A stretch of DNA of 64,000 nucleotides from Epiperipatus broadwayi (taxonomy: Eukaryota > Onychophora > Udeonychophora > Euonychophora > Peripatidae). A program made the translations under genes and the position numbers. The notes beneath the pieces are model-generated. The model saw only the letters and a list, made by a program, of their open reading frames with translations. It was not told the origin of the DNA and did not search any database. The DNA lies in assembly GCA_028023455.1 (NCBI GenBank), contig JAQFVV010000322.1:868001-932000 (forward strand), in the 5' to 3' direction. This document shows, in pieces, positions 1 to 54,853 of this stretch; the stretch's first letter is position 1, and each line of letters opens with the position of its first letter.

Positions 1-1266
1 AACAAATACTCTCTTTTAAACAGATTTAATAAACAATTATTGATTAAAATTTTTTCATTAGAGAGGAGATAAATAATAGTAATGGTAGAGATTTATAATA
101 TTCTTTTAAATTTCATACCTATTTCTTTCATCAGTAAAAGTTTGAGTTCATTCTTTAGATATTAGTATATTTCACCAGACTTTATCTGTTGAACCATATG
201 GTGTAAAATCTAATCATCATTCACTATGAGGTAACTCCAGTGGTAGTTTATTTTTTGCTTGATGGCTAATTTCTTCTTGCAGCTTTGGATAGAAGTTTAT
301 GCGTATAATGCATATACATATCTGACACCACATTCAAGATGTTTCTCCATTAGTTGAAAACTTTCTTTTCTGGACTCAGCAATGGACTATGGCCTGCACT
401 CTACTGATTGGTCAGAGTGAAGCAGAAGTTGGCTTCTCTACTCCTGCATGGTGTTGGAAACAAAATACATGAATAAACACAGTAGCTAAATAAGACAAGC
501 TGGATTACTTAAAGCATACAGCAGAATACACAATACTCTATAAAAGCAGAAGATGCAGAATAATCATGAATGGCTTATGATCCCTATTTATGTCATTTTG
601 ATCTCGCTTATCAGCAAAAATAGGGTTGATCTGTAATCGTTTGAATCCTTCAATCTATTGATTGTAGATAATGTCTGATCTCAGTTTTTGATCTGCAGTT
701 CGATTTGCCCAATCACAGCATTTACAAATGTTTATCTTTGAAAGAGATTAATGAAATAGCAGCCTAAACTACATCAGGTACTTATCTCCCTACATAATTA
801 ATTTGCTTAAACTTGCATTTTAATTTTTATAAGAATTTCATTCCCAATTGTTAATAAAAAAAACACACATTTTATTTTACCATACTTTTAAAAGAAATTT
901 ATCATTAATTATACTGTATACATTTATCTGTGCATGTAAATTATATATATATAATTTTTATTTATTAGAATTGTTTATAACTTTTATTTTTAAATCTTCT
1001 TCGAATTTTTTAAATTATGGACATGAAGCTCATGTAAATATCACTTTAATATGTATAGTTAGAAAAAAAAACGTGTTTCTATGCATATATTAATTAAAGG
1101 AAAATTTTGATAATTAGTTCTACTTAACTTATTTAGATTTCATGTCATTTCAAATCTGAATAAGTCATACAATTATATAAATTTCACATATTTACTAAAT
1201 GAGAGTAATGACATATTTTCCTTTGATTTTAAATGGATCATTTGTCTAACATCATAAATCTATAAA

Positions 1267-1300
1267 CTGTATGGAGAGTTTTGCCTGTTTTAATCATAAA
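1267..1300 (-). repeat. Solo arm of hairpin repeat family A
   Basis: On the reverse strand this reads ATTAAAACAGGCAAAACTCT and onward. It matches the terminal arm of the longer copies at 2676-2903 and 4299-4530. No second arm or body is visible, so it is a truncated copy. Confidence 0.55.
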
Positions 1301-2675
1301 TGGTTTATACATTAAACAAACACCATATATTATATTTATTAGCTTATATTTTACTAAGAGTATGTATAAATTATTATAATTCAACATAAATTAATTGTTA
1401 TTATTAATTTATAGTCAAAATTTTTATTTATTTTAGTCAAACAATGCATGTGAATAAATAATGGCCTGTAAATGTATAATATGGGTAATCTTATCTTTTA
1501 CCTTTATTTAGATCAAATAAAGATTATGATATTATTTTATGAAACCTCATTTTGTATTCATTGGAACTAGCATTCCTATGATTTTATGTATCTTTCAAAC
1601 TTGTAGAGGTATGACTTGAGGAATCAAATTAGCATAAATTTTACTAAAGTCGTTGATCTGAGATAAGTCTAATAAAGTTTCTGTTCTTTGAGCATGTTAT
1701 TTATACATACTTGTTACATTCATACTGTTATAATATATATTGACACAAATATTTCAAAGGTAAATGATGTCAAATGTTTTTTTTTATATATATATATATA
1801 TTTATGAGAGTTTTAATGTCATTGTAGTTTTTCCAGATATTATCTTGAAAAAGATAATTGCAAGATTATTAAAATTCTTACTTGTCTTTACACAGAGTTA
1901 GATGAAAAACTTTTGGAATAGGTGGGAATTTCCTCAATATTCATGGATTTACTATTCATAATTTGAAAAAATATTAAATAAGAAACTTTTTCTGTGCATA
2001 TCTGCTTGACTGAGTGCCATCATAATATATATTTTTTTTATCATTGCATTATTCTGTTTTTATGTTCATTATTTTTGTTGATGTCTTAATGTATACATTT
2101 TAAAAATTAAATGGTATTACAGTCTTGGAAACCAAATGCAATGGATATATGGGATAGTACTACTACTTTATATATATAAATAATTTAGTATAGTTAATTT
2201 TATTAGTGTGACAAAAAAAGTACTTTTGGTAAAGCCGAGAAAGCAAATAGAAACTACAATTTAACAGAAAATTTGTTCTCCAAGATTGATAACATCAATC
2301 TATCTATAATGAACAAGATTGAAAATATATTGTTAGATATAAAAAAAATTAAATATTATATATCCCTGTGAAACAAGGAATCATGGTGAGGAAAAAAATG
2401 AAAGTGATATAAAAAGTTTATTTCTTTACATAACATAAGGAATAGTAGAGGAGGTATTGAATTAGAATTATATGTTAAAAGAGTTTTGTAAATAGTAATT
2501 GTGTAAAAAATGATTTGTTCTTGGTTAGATGTCTAAGCTTTTTTGGAAGATTTGATGTATTTTTTAAGTATAAATTTGACAGAGAATGAGACATTATTTA
2601 TGAAAAAGGTGAAAGAGAATAAAAAAAAAGAGATTGGAATCCTGTGTAAATCAGGAAATATAAAGTTAATAAACA

Positions 2676-2903
2676 TCACATGACTACCTCCTCTTATGCT
2701 TGTGTATAACTGTTGTTAAAACAGGCAATACTCACTATATCACTGATGAAAGCCATAAGCCAGAAACTAGTCTGGGGATATTTGGTTGATTAGGCACTAG
2801 ATGGGGATTTTATGCATAAGCCTTCTGGCATCTATTGATTACTCTAGCTTGCTGTGTGTGGCAATATATATATATAGTGAGTTTTGCCTGTTTTAACAAC
2901 AGA
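2676..2903 (+). repeat. Hairpin (fold-back) repeat family A, copy 1
   Basis: The inner ends form a long inverted repeat. CTGTTGTTAAAACAGGCAA at about 2710 is mirrored by TTGCCTGTTTTAACAACAG ending near 2902, and the pairing continues inward through ACTCACTATAT. The body contains AGCCAGAAACTAGTCTGG and CCTTCTGGCATC, both shared with the copy at 4299-4530. A left shoulder (ACATGAC to TATGCTTG) is shared with the other copies. This is a non-coding, MITE-like dispersed element. The superfamily is unknown and I saw no clear target duplication. Confidence 0.7.
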
Positions 2904-4298
2904 AATATAAAGTTGTTAGGTATTATGGATTAAGAATAAAAAAAAAAAAAGAAAGAAAAATAACTGTAGATAGAAAAACTTCGAAATAAAAGGAGGGAAT
3001 TTTTCAAGAAAAAATTACAATCTGTGGTTAAGAAAAAAGAGTCAGAGTAAAAACCTTCAGGCGTTAGCTTAAAATGCTAAAAATTCAAAAAATATAAAGA
3101 GTGGTAATTGAATGATAATGATAATATTATTAAGTTCTTTAAAGGTAATTCACATATCTGATCAATAGAGTTAGTTTGACAGAGCTATATTGGCATCATT
3201 GTAACTGTCATTATTTATTCGGTATTTCTTTATTCAGAATTACTCTTTAAATATATGCCCCCACCCTCTATATACACAAATGTTAAAATAAAATTTTAAA
3301 AAAGTTTTTGATATATTTTATTATTTATTTAAATGAGATATTTATTTTATATTTTATTATTTATTGTAAAATCTTGTTAGATTTTTTATAATATTTTTTC
3401 TTCAAAGATATTTATAAATTGCTGCTAACAGAAGATGTTACATAAAGCAATGAATGTATACAAATTAAATTTCCAGTTCAAAGATAGATTAACTGTCTAG
3501 GAATTAGGGTTTTATAATTATTAACTACAGAGTTTTTTTAAATATTTGTTTATATAATGAAAGGAGGGGGTTACTGTTAAGAATCCCTTACCCTAAATTT
3601 GTTTATTTTAAATGAGCTTTGAAGTGTAAGATTATAATAAAATCAATACTGTTATTTTATGTGTATTTGAATGATAAAGTATATTTGACCTATTTTAATT
3701 AAACTAAAATAATTTTGCTGCTATGGCAATAAATTTAAATTGTTTCTTTAACATGCAATATGAAATATATGGATAATAGCAGTCATTAAATAATTATTCT
3801 AAGCAAAAGATTAATTTATTATTTTTAATTTTTTTCCAATTATTATGCTTCAGTGTTTTTAAATAGTGCCGCATTATACATTATTTAGAATAAGCTTTTA
3901 GCTATATGCTATTTTTACTTAATATATATTTCTGATTGTTAAATAAAAAGGGTTTATTATAAGTAAAAGCTTTTCGATGAGGGGGGGGGGAAAGAACACA
4001 GTCTTTAAAAATTTCGTGTTTTTTGACAAATTTACATTTTTGAATTATATTTAATTTAAATGCTGTAAACATTTAGGATATTTCAATATCATTATATTTT
4101 TTTTACTGCCTTAGTTATAGAAAAAACTTTTTTCTTATTCTATTATGTAACATTCAATATTTTGTTTATTAATAGAAAAATAAATTAGTCAAATACTATA
4201 TATATATAATCTATTTATTTAAAAATATAGCGTAAAAGATTTAACATAAAACTTTATAATAAAGATTATTTTCATCTTAGTAAGTAAACCACTAAACA

Positions 4299-4530
4299 TT
4301 ACATGATCACCATTTCTTAAGCTTGCTCATAACTGTTATTAAAACAGGCAAAACTCTCCAAACAGTAGTGCCACTCAGTGTAATCCAGAGCCACAAGCCA
4401 GAAACTAGTCTGGAGATGTTGGATGAGTAGGCATTAGATAGGGATTTTATGCACAAGCCTTCTGGCATCCATTGATTACTCTGGGTTGCACTGAGTGGCA
4501 CTACTGTATGGAAGTTTTGCCCATTTTAAT
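4299..4530 (+). repeat. Hairpin repeat family A, copy 2
   Basis: The arms TATTAAAACAGGCAAAACT (from 4337) and AGTTTTGCCCATTTTAAT (to 4530) are inverted. An inner inverted pair, CAGTAGTGCCACTCAGTG against CACTGAGTGGCACTACTG, extends the hairpin. The body shares CAAGCCAGAAACTAGTCTGG and CCTTCTGGCATCCATTGATT with the other copies. A 64-codon open frame on the reverse strand is a by-product of the repeat. Confidence 0.7.
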
Positions 4531-4598
4531 CTTAGTAATTGAGTCTGTTCCCAGCTGTACAGTGTTAAGATATTAGAGTTCGTAAGAAGTTCAAGCAT

Positions 4599-4673
4599 TG
4601 GAGCCAGGATCTATGGTCCTTGAACTCCAGAATCTGTCACACCTCTATTGTACTAAACCACACAGTACAAGAA
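4599..4673 (-). repeat. tRNA-derived SINE head (family shared with 53260-53331)
   Basis: Read on the minus strand it has an A-box-like TGGTTTAGTACAATAG, then a B-box-like GGAGTTCAAGGACC followed by ATCCTGGCTCCA. The minus-strand sequence at 53331-53260 has the same order: GGTTTAATGTAATGG, AGAGTTCAACATCC, ATCATGGCTCCA. Two diverged copies of one order indicate a dispersed tRNA-derived family rather than a working tRNA gene. Confidence 0.5.
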
Positions 4674-5791
4674 ATTAATTATAAACACTATATGAAAAAT
4701 TTGTAGTCTGGTGTATTCTTTCTGCTTCATTGTTTTCAGATTGTCCTAAATGATAATATTTAATATTTTTAATAAAACACAGAATTGATCAGAAATAGTT
4801 TATTTTGAGCATTCTAAATCATTGACTCAAGTTGTTTAGATTTTGTAAGTTGATAATATAAGCCATAAATTTCCTGAATTTATTTAAATTATTAATTTGT
4901 TTTACTCCATCCCATTTATTATGTATTAAATTCTATTCTCAATGGCAGATTGAGTAATTAGACAATATAGTAATATAGCAAATAATACTTGGTTATCACT
5001 ACTGGAAGCTTACCATTACTGCACAAATTTTAACACAGTTTTAAATATATTAATGTTAGCAACTTATAGTTAAAATACAAACTAAGCATTTGAACTATAT
5101 TAATACGAATGACCATAGATAAATAAGGTGCTCTATAGTATTAGTGAACTAGAAGTTTATTTATCAGATATATAGTATTAGTTTACCAGAAGTTTATCTA
5201 CCAGGTATGTGTAGATACTGTAGCATATATTCTTTATGATAAGCTGATAAAATCACTAATTCAAGATAGTCTTGGTACTTATTTATAAGTTTATTGTCAT
5301 GCATCAGGATGCTATACACAATTTTTATGAAAAACTTGATTCAATTCCCAAAAGAGAAAAGTTGGAAAAAAAAGAGAATGAAAAATCTGTCTGGCTATAT
5401 TTATGTGCTTATTGTGATCTGACTATTACAGTGGTGCTTATATATTTAAATGTCACTTTACTTGGATAACTGACCATGCAATAAGCAAAAACTTGTGTGA
5501 CATGATGTTTCAAATACTTATATGTTGGGCATTTTTTAAGTTTATTTTAGGTCCTCCATAATCTATTTTCGAATAAATTCTGATATGAACAAACTTTACA
5601 TGTAATCAGATCATAGATATAAGAACACTCACTTTAATGAATTTAAAGCTCCAAGTATATGCTATAGCAACTTGAGTTAATTCAAGTCTCAAATGTGCAT
5701 CTGATTTCCAACAACATACAGAAATATTTGTATTTTAATCTAACTATAATATGAAGCTTATATATGTTTATATACTGTACTATAATATTAT

Positions 5792-5850
5792 AGACCAGTG
5801 TTTCTCAAATGGTGTCTGCAGAAAAATTTTATCGGTCCATGAAAAATATC
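5792..5850 (+). repeat. hAT-like transposon terminal fragment
   Basis: The sequence ACCAGTGTTTCTCAAATGGT followed by GTCTGCAG strongly resembles the ends of hAT DNA transposons, whose terminal inverted repeats often read CAGTG(G/T)TTCTCAAA. The matching inverted end was not found within about 1 kb downstream, so only a fragment is claimed. Confidence 0.45.
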
Positions 5851-6583
5851 CTTAATTGGATAATTACAAAATAAAATTCAAAATTAATTTTTGATGAAAA
5901 CAAGTCTATTTTAACATGCCTTTGAGCTCATGCAGGTTCTGCCATATCATATAATTTGCCCATTTGCCACACTTTACAAAATGATACAATTTTAAATTAC
6001 TAATAGTTTTGAACTTTTGTTTTCTTCAATTATATAAAACTGCCACAAAATAAAAAAGAAACAAAATTCAATTGCATAATCTGGTCACATCAATTACAAA
6101 ATAGAACTTTTAGAAACAGTAATTAATTATAAAGAAAGATTTTTAAAGGAAAATTTTTATATTAAGGAATTTAAACCATATATGAATAAAAAACTAATTG
6201 ATTTTATAAAAGATAAAAAACTAGTCACATCATTAGCAAAAAATAGAACTTTTAGAAACAATAATTAATTATAAAGTAAGTTTAAAAAAGAAAAAAATTT
6301 TTTATATTAAGGAATTTAAAAAACTAATTGATTTTTGTAGATGATAAGACTGGTTTTGAGGTATTTTATCTAAATATAATTTAAACAGAGTGGTTTAAAT
6401 AGAAGTTTAAATTGTAGGTTTTTTAAATAGAGGAAGGTAATGTTTTTATGTTTTATATTAGATTTATGTTTTTAAAAGAAAAAAATTTTTAAAAAGAATT
6501 TTGTGAAGATTTGAAATATATATAGGGTTTAATGATTATATAATGTTTTATTTTATTTATTTTGTTATTTTTTGTATATTTTA

Positions 6584-6628
6584 GTGACTTGAAAAAGGCT
6601 ATAAGGATGTAAATAGTCGAAACGTTGC
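6584..6628 (+). repeat. Penelope-like element tail-like motif
   Basis: A GACTTGAAAAAGGC motif followed after about 15 bases by AGTCGAAACGTTG resembles the conserved paired motif often seen near the ends of Penelope-like elements. A related GTCGAAACATT motif lies on the minus strand at 34968-34998. No coding sequence accompanies it, so this is a low-confidence remnant. Confidence 0.3.
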
Positions 6629-7766
6629 TCTTGAAATTAAAATTCATATAGTCATAATAATTAAAAAACAAGTTTTTTAAAGAAAATTGGTTTGTTATTT
6701 TATATTTTGGTGAATATTGTTTATACTGACTATTTTTTAAAGAAAAAAGAAGTTCAAGATTAAAATTTATGTTATTATAATGAGATTGAAGTGCAATGAG
6801 AAACAGTAAAATGAAAGGCTTAAATATTATTTAAAAAAATAAAAAATAAATGTAAGGATAAAAACAAACAAACTGGAATATTTAGTAAATTCTTTAAAAT
6901 GAATACTTTTTTTTTTAAGTAAATTAAAAATATTTCTTTTATTGTATTAAAAAGTTATACTAAATCAAAACAACTCTACTTTAAAATCATGTTACCTTTA
7001 GAGTAAACCTGGAGAAGTATCATTTTAAAATAACTGTTTTGTGCACATTCATTATTCATTATAAAATTATGTATTTAACAAACATTTGGTAAATCTAAAG
7101 ATTAGAAAAAAATATATAAAATATTACTATAAATTTGAAATATAATAATATAGAAAATATTTTTAGCTTTTAACAAAATGAGCACAAAGAAACAAGTTAC
7201 ATTATGTCATTTTTAAAATAAGAGTTAAATCTCTCAAGAAAAATCAAATGAAACTGAAATTGGGAATCCATCAGGAAAAAGAAAAAATCTTTTTTCATTA
7301 AATGTTAAAATGATGAATATCTGTGGTATGGCTGTGTATGATCTGTTATCATGTTCAATTTAATGAGGAATTGTTATGACATTTGAAGTGATTTTTATGG
7401 AATATTTTTCTTAATTAACATATTTATAATAATTATATAGTTAGTGATTTTATGAATGTACTTTTTATGGTTAGTCAGTATATATTTCGTGCTCATTATT
7501 TTGTGATTTTTTTTTTGTAATTTTATTATTGTATTGTATGAATAATAATACAATTACTTTCTTGAGTAGTTTTTTGTAGTAACTAAGACATTAATGTCAA
7601 TGACAAGTTAATAAAAAAAGCAGCATGCATTTTTAGGAATTGAACCAATAATATATTGAACCGGATAGTTTCCGCTTCAAAATCAACCATTGTAAAATGA
7701 AAACTAAAATGTATATTTATAAAGATTTTAAAAGAAAGAGAAAATTGTTTTTAAAAATTTATCATA

Positions 7767-8237
7767 AAGCATTTATCATAAAGCTTGTAGAGGAATTGGC
7801 AATCCTCATTGTTTATAACTTACAAACTTAAGAGATAGGGTCATGTGATATATAATTCTTATTTTGACTATTTATAGTCTCTGCCATAAGTCTTATGCAA
7901 TTTTATATTGCTAAGACTACTAGTATATGGTATGGCTGAAGATCTATCAGCCCCATATAGCTATTTGAGTTGGATAGCTGGGTTTGAAGACATGTAGATG
8001 TCTGAAAATTTCAGATTTTCCTCTCAATTGATAACTTTTAGATAAGTGCTTGGCTTTGGGTTGGCATTTTTAGATCTAGTGTCTGAACCTACCCTGACAC
8101 CTCTCTGAGGAGTGCCAAAGCACAAAACCATGGTCAGGGGTTTGGGGAGGGGTTCCTGATAGAGATATTTTAAGTGCTGGCTCTGGCTAAGCATTTATCA
8201 TAAAGTTTGTAGAGGAATTGGCAATCCTCATTGTTTA
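7767..8237. repeat. Segment bracketed by a 49-bp direct repeat
   Basis: The 49 bases at 7767-7815 (beginning AAGCATTTATCATAAAG) recur at 8189-8237 with one difference. Between them lies about 370 bp that is less AT-rich. It includes GTCTGAAAATTTCAGATTTT, which is also in the fold-back element at 54312-54566, so the interior belongs to a dispersed family. The repeat is too long for an ordinary target duplication. It may come from a local duplication or from the arms of the element. Confidence 0.6.
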
Positions 8238-8539
8238 ATAGCACTGTTACATTTTATGGTTTTGTTTTAAATGAAATTGTTTATAGTGAAGGTAAAATAA
8301 TCTTATGCTCTATGTAATGGAAGATGCTTTCATTTATTGAAATATAATTATTTTTAAACTTTTCAAAAATCTCAAGATCCATAAGTATTTTTAGAACCAT
8401 ATATTATTAATGAGGCCTCAAATGCCATATTTTATTGTATGGTTTATTTAATAGTTGACCAATTAAATGCTAGATTGTTTGTGGGTTATCTTACATAAAA
8501 ATTCTATTCCTATTTATGATCTGAAAAAATTTCCAAGAT

Positions 8540-8620
8540 TTAGTAAGTAGATCTGATTTGAATTTAGTTTGCAGCATGGTAGATGGATGCATTAACCATT
8601 ATGCAACAAGGTTCTTGTAC
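8540..8620 (-). repeat. Possible degenerate tRNA-derived SINE head
   Basis: On the minus strand, TTGCATAATGGTTAATGCATCC resembles a tRNA A box. About 35 bases later AAATTCAAATCAG resembles a weak B box. No tail or target duplication was identified. Confidence 0.3.
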
Positions 8621-8802
8621 ATATACATATTATAGTTTGATTTTCATCAAAATGCTGAGAAAACAGGATAGACATCTACATTTTTAATGTGTACTTATTA
8701 CATAATGAATTTTATGCATATTACTTAGACATAGCATGTTTGTTTACATATTATTATTTTTACTATCACTATTACTATTATCTTTTTTATTTTTGTGCTT
8801 AG

Positions 8803-52001
<43,199 letters not shown>

Positions 52002-52130
52002 TTGTATATTTTTTATGAACTTTGTAAAAGAAAAAGAATATATTTTTCTCTTTTAAAAAAAAATAAAAAAAAAAAATTCAAAATTTGTAACTAACTAACT
52101 AACTAAATAAAATCATAATGAAATAAATAA
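52002..52130 (+). terminator. TBCK 3' UTR with poly(A) signal
   Basis: A canonical AATAAA lies at 52106-52111, about 105 nt after the stop codon, following a CTAA tandem (ACTAACTAACTAACTAA). More AATAAA hexamers follow at about 52122 and 52126. The cleavage site cannot be fixed from sequence alone. Confidence 0.6.
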
Positions 52131-54311
52131 AAGACATAATGTAATTCATTTACATTGATGAAGACTAAAATATAAATTAATTATATTTTATTTATAATAT
52201 TGCTTTATTTATCTATGTATTTATTTTTATCTCTAAGAATTTTATTGGTAAATCTTTATGCCACAGAGTTTGAATCAACTCTGGGTAAAAGTTATACATA
52301 TATTTTTTAGTTCCAAACAAATTTGGGATTTTTTTTTCAGATATCTATCCATAGTTATCATTCTAATATTGGTTGATAAAATGGATATTTTAACTATTTT
52401 CACTTAAAAGAGTCAACAAGAATTGAAAAATGCCATAACCATTGCTACCCTGCATTTAGCAGGTCTAGTAAGCATTGCCATTTTTTTTTTTTTTACAGTT
52501 TTTTTAGAGGAGAGAGAAATGCTGATGGAAAGTATTAATTCTACAATGGACTTTTTAAAGATTGTTTTATTATTTATTTATTATTTATTTGTTTTACATC
52601 AAGTAAATTCATTCATTTTGAGTTTGACAATGACACACTATGAAAATAAAATAAAGGACTAGAATATTCTGCTTGGATGAAGTTTTATGCAATTTCAAGA
52701 AAAAAAAAATATTGATGGACATTCCTAGATTGAGAATTTTTAGTTTGTATTAAGATTGAAGAAAATATTTTAATAGTACTATTCAAATTTTAAATCTACC
52801 TTAACTAGGATTCTGATAAATATATATGCATAATATACAATTAATGCTAGTAAAACAAATTGAAACAATTAATTATTTAAGTCTTCTTTCATGTTAATCA
52901 TATGAAAATATTTTATAATGAATACCTTTCAGTTAAGTATTTATTTTTAATAATTCCAAAAATAAAAAATTTAAAAAGAATTAATAGAGGAATTAGATTT
53001 AAATAATAGTAAGAAAAATAATTAATTCAAATTAACATTTAAGATACAACATAGAAATCAATAACTTCCAAATAACTAAGTGGATGTTTTTTTTAATATT
53101 TGATAGAATTATTATTTTTAATAAGTTTGTTACCATGATTATTAAATAATCATTTTCATGAAATTTTCTTAATCATTTTTTCAAAAATTTTTTTAATTAT
53201 TAATGAAAAAAACATTTATTGTTCAAGAGTTTAAAAAACTTTCATCACAGAAATAACAACTGGAGCCATGATTTATGGATGTTGAACTCTAGAGTCACTT
53301 CTTTACCATTACATTAAACCATACAAGACCCTATTAGTTAAAAAAAAATGGTATTAATAAAACCAAATAAAAGTTGTTAAGATTCAGAAAAAGTCATTGA
53401 TTCCCAATAAAATCCTTTCAAGTTAGATAGAGTCTGCTTATGGCACATCAAAAAAATTTCAATTGGAAGAAGTTAATGTATTATGAATAATTAAGATAAA
53501 ATCTCTTATTTATTAAAAGAAAAAGAAATGAGATTTCATAATTTTTATTATAAATGATTTATAATATTCTGAGATCTTATTTAATTATTTCTTAAATATA
53601 AATCTTTTTAAATTCATAACTTAATTCAGCATTTTTCATAAAAGAAATTTCTGATGATCTTAAAAATTGAAGCAAATTTCTTGATTATTGCTGACTTGAA
53701 ATGCTTAGATTAAAGCTTAATAATTATTCAGTTCTTTAATACATTAATCAACTATAAGGAAAGTAAATCTAGCTATAAAGACCATGACTTTATATCACAA
53801 TTAATAGATCAGTATCTATCACATTATTTTCCACCAAAATCGTCTTTAATAGTCAATTATTATGACCATCTTAACTCCAGAAAAAAATCAAAAATACAGT
53901 GTTGAATGTACTTTGTAATGATCAAGCTATGAATTATGAATACAACCACATATAAGCTGGTCTTAAAGTCAGTTTGTCATAACAATAATCCCTCTCTTCC
54001 CATAGTAAAGTAATAATAATTCTCATCTACATTCAGCTGGTTGGAAATTGTTAAATCAAGCTTACAAGCCTCAGATTATTAACAATTAAGTTTGCTTAAT
54101 AACAATGATGGCATAAAGTCTAACAATCACAACAGAAATTCAGCTGCAATTAAGAAACTATAAATTCTTCTATTTGTTTGAGTCATGACAAGCTGCTGCA
54201 GATAGAATTTTGGTGATTAGATATTTCTATTAAGAATCAAATTAAAAAAAAAAAATCAAATCAGATGTCACATGACCTAATTTAATAAGCTTGTATTATG
54301 AATGTTATATA
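52131..54311. other. Intergenic AT-rich sequence downstream of TBCK
   Basis: No gene recognised. A tRNA-like SINE head occurs at 53260-53331. A degenerate tRNA-like A/B-box pair may exist near 52240-52300 (TTGGTAAATCTTTATGCC, GAGTTTGAATCAAC). The rest is AT-rich with nothing seen. Confidence 0.7.
53260..53331 (-). repeat. tRNA-derived SINE head (same family as 4599-4673)
   Basis: The minus strand reads TGTATGGTTTAATGTAATGG (A-box-like), AGAGTTCAACATCC (B-box-like), then ATCATGGCTCCAG. Order and spacing match the copy at 4599-4673. Confidence 0.5.
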
Positions 54312-54566
54312 TAGAGCTCACAAATAAGCTCTTAAACTTTTTTTTCTATTTAAGTTAGATAGCTGGATTGGAAGACATGGATGTCTGAAAATTTCAGATT
54401 TTTTACTTAATAGTTATACATTAGATAAAGTGCCAGGCTTGTCCTGGTATTTTTAATCTAATGCTTGAATATCCTAGCACCTCACTGACGACGCTAGTAG
54501 CAGAAATCGGTCTGGGGTTGGGGATATTCTGCAAAGCTTGTTAAGAGCTTATTTGCGAGTTCTATT
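54312..54566. repeat. Fold-back repeat D
   Basis: CTCACAAATAAGCTCTTAA at 54317-54335 is inverted at 54541-54559 (TTAAGAGCTTATTTGCGAG) with one mismatch. Weaker pairing extends outward (TATAGAG against GTTCTATTA). The interior shares GACATG, ATGTCTGAAAATTTCAG and following sequence with 7967-8100. This is a MITE-like element of unknown superfamily. Confidence 0.7.
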
Positions 54567-54853
54567 AAGAATCAAATAGTGATGTGATGATTAGAGAAAC
54601 AGATGTAAACTCCAATCCCTTTGCAATGACTTTCCATTGGTTAAAAGACATTAACAAACTTTAACCAATTATTGGCGGTTGGGGAGTCATTTCCTAAAGA
54701 CGTGCTAACAGAACTAGTTGATCTATTATTATTAGTGACAGTTTGCTATTCTGTGAGGTAGTTATCAATAGCTGGTATTCTATAGCATACTGTAACGGTC
54801 AGAATCGTCTATCTCACTAATAATAGAACATGGACCCGGAAAAAAAATTACTA

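Larger units (their letters stand above)
1..8802. other. Intron or upstream sequence before the first recognised TBCK exon
   Basis: No coding exon was recognised here. The sequence is strongly AT-rich with many homopolymer runs. About 180-740 is less AT-rich, with a TATAAAA-like stretch near 540, and looks like old repeat debris that I cannot classify. The stretch also contains copies of a hairpin repeat family near 1270, 2680 and 4300, tRNA-like SINE heads near 4600 and 8540, a hAT-like end at 5792 and a 49-bp direct repeat at 7767 and 8189. The kinase-like part of TBCK must lie upstream of the window or in exons I missed. Confidence 0.6.

Noticed and set aside
848-1093. 81-codon open frame near the window start
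   Set aside because: AT-driven composition, no homology recognised and no exon borders consistent with TBCK.
7625-7695. Minus-strand tRNA-like or mitochondrial tRNA-like sequence
   Set aside because: A possible acceptor stem (CATTTTA/TAAAAATG) and GGTTCAATTCC are seen, but the anticodon arm could not be made to fit. Could be a decayed SINE or mitochondrial insert.
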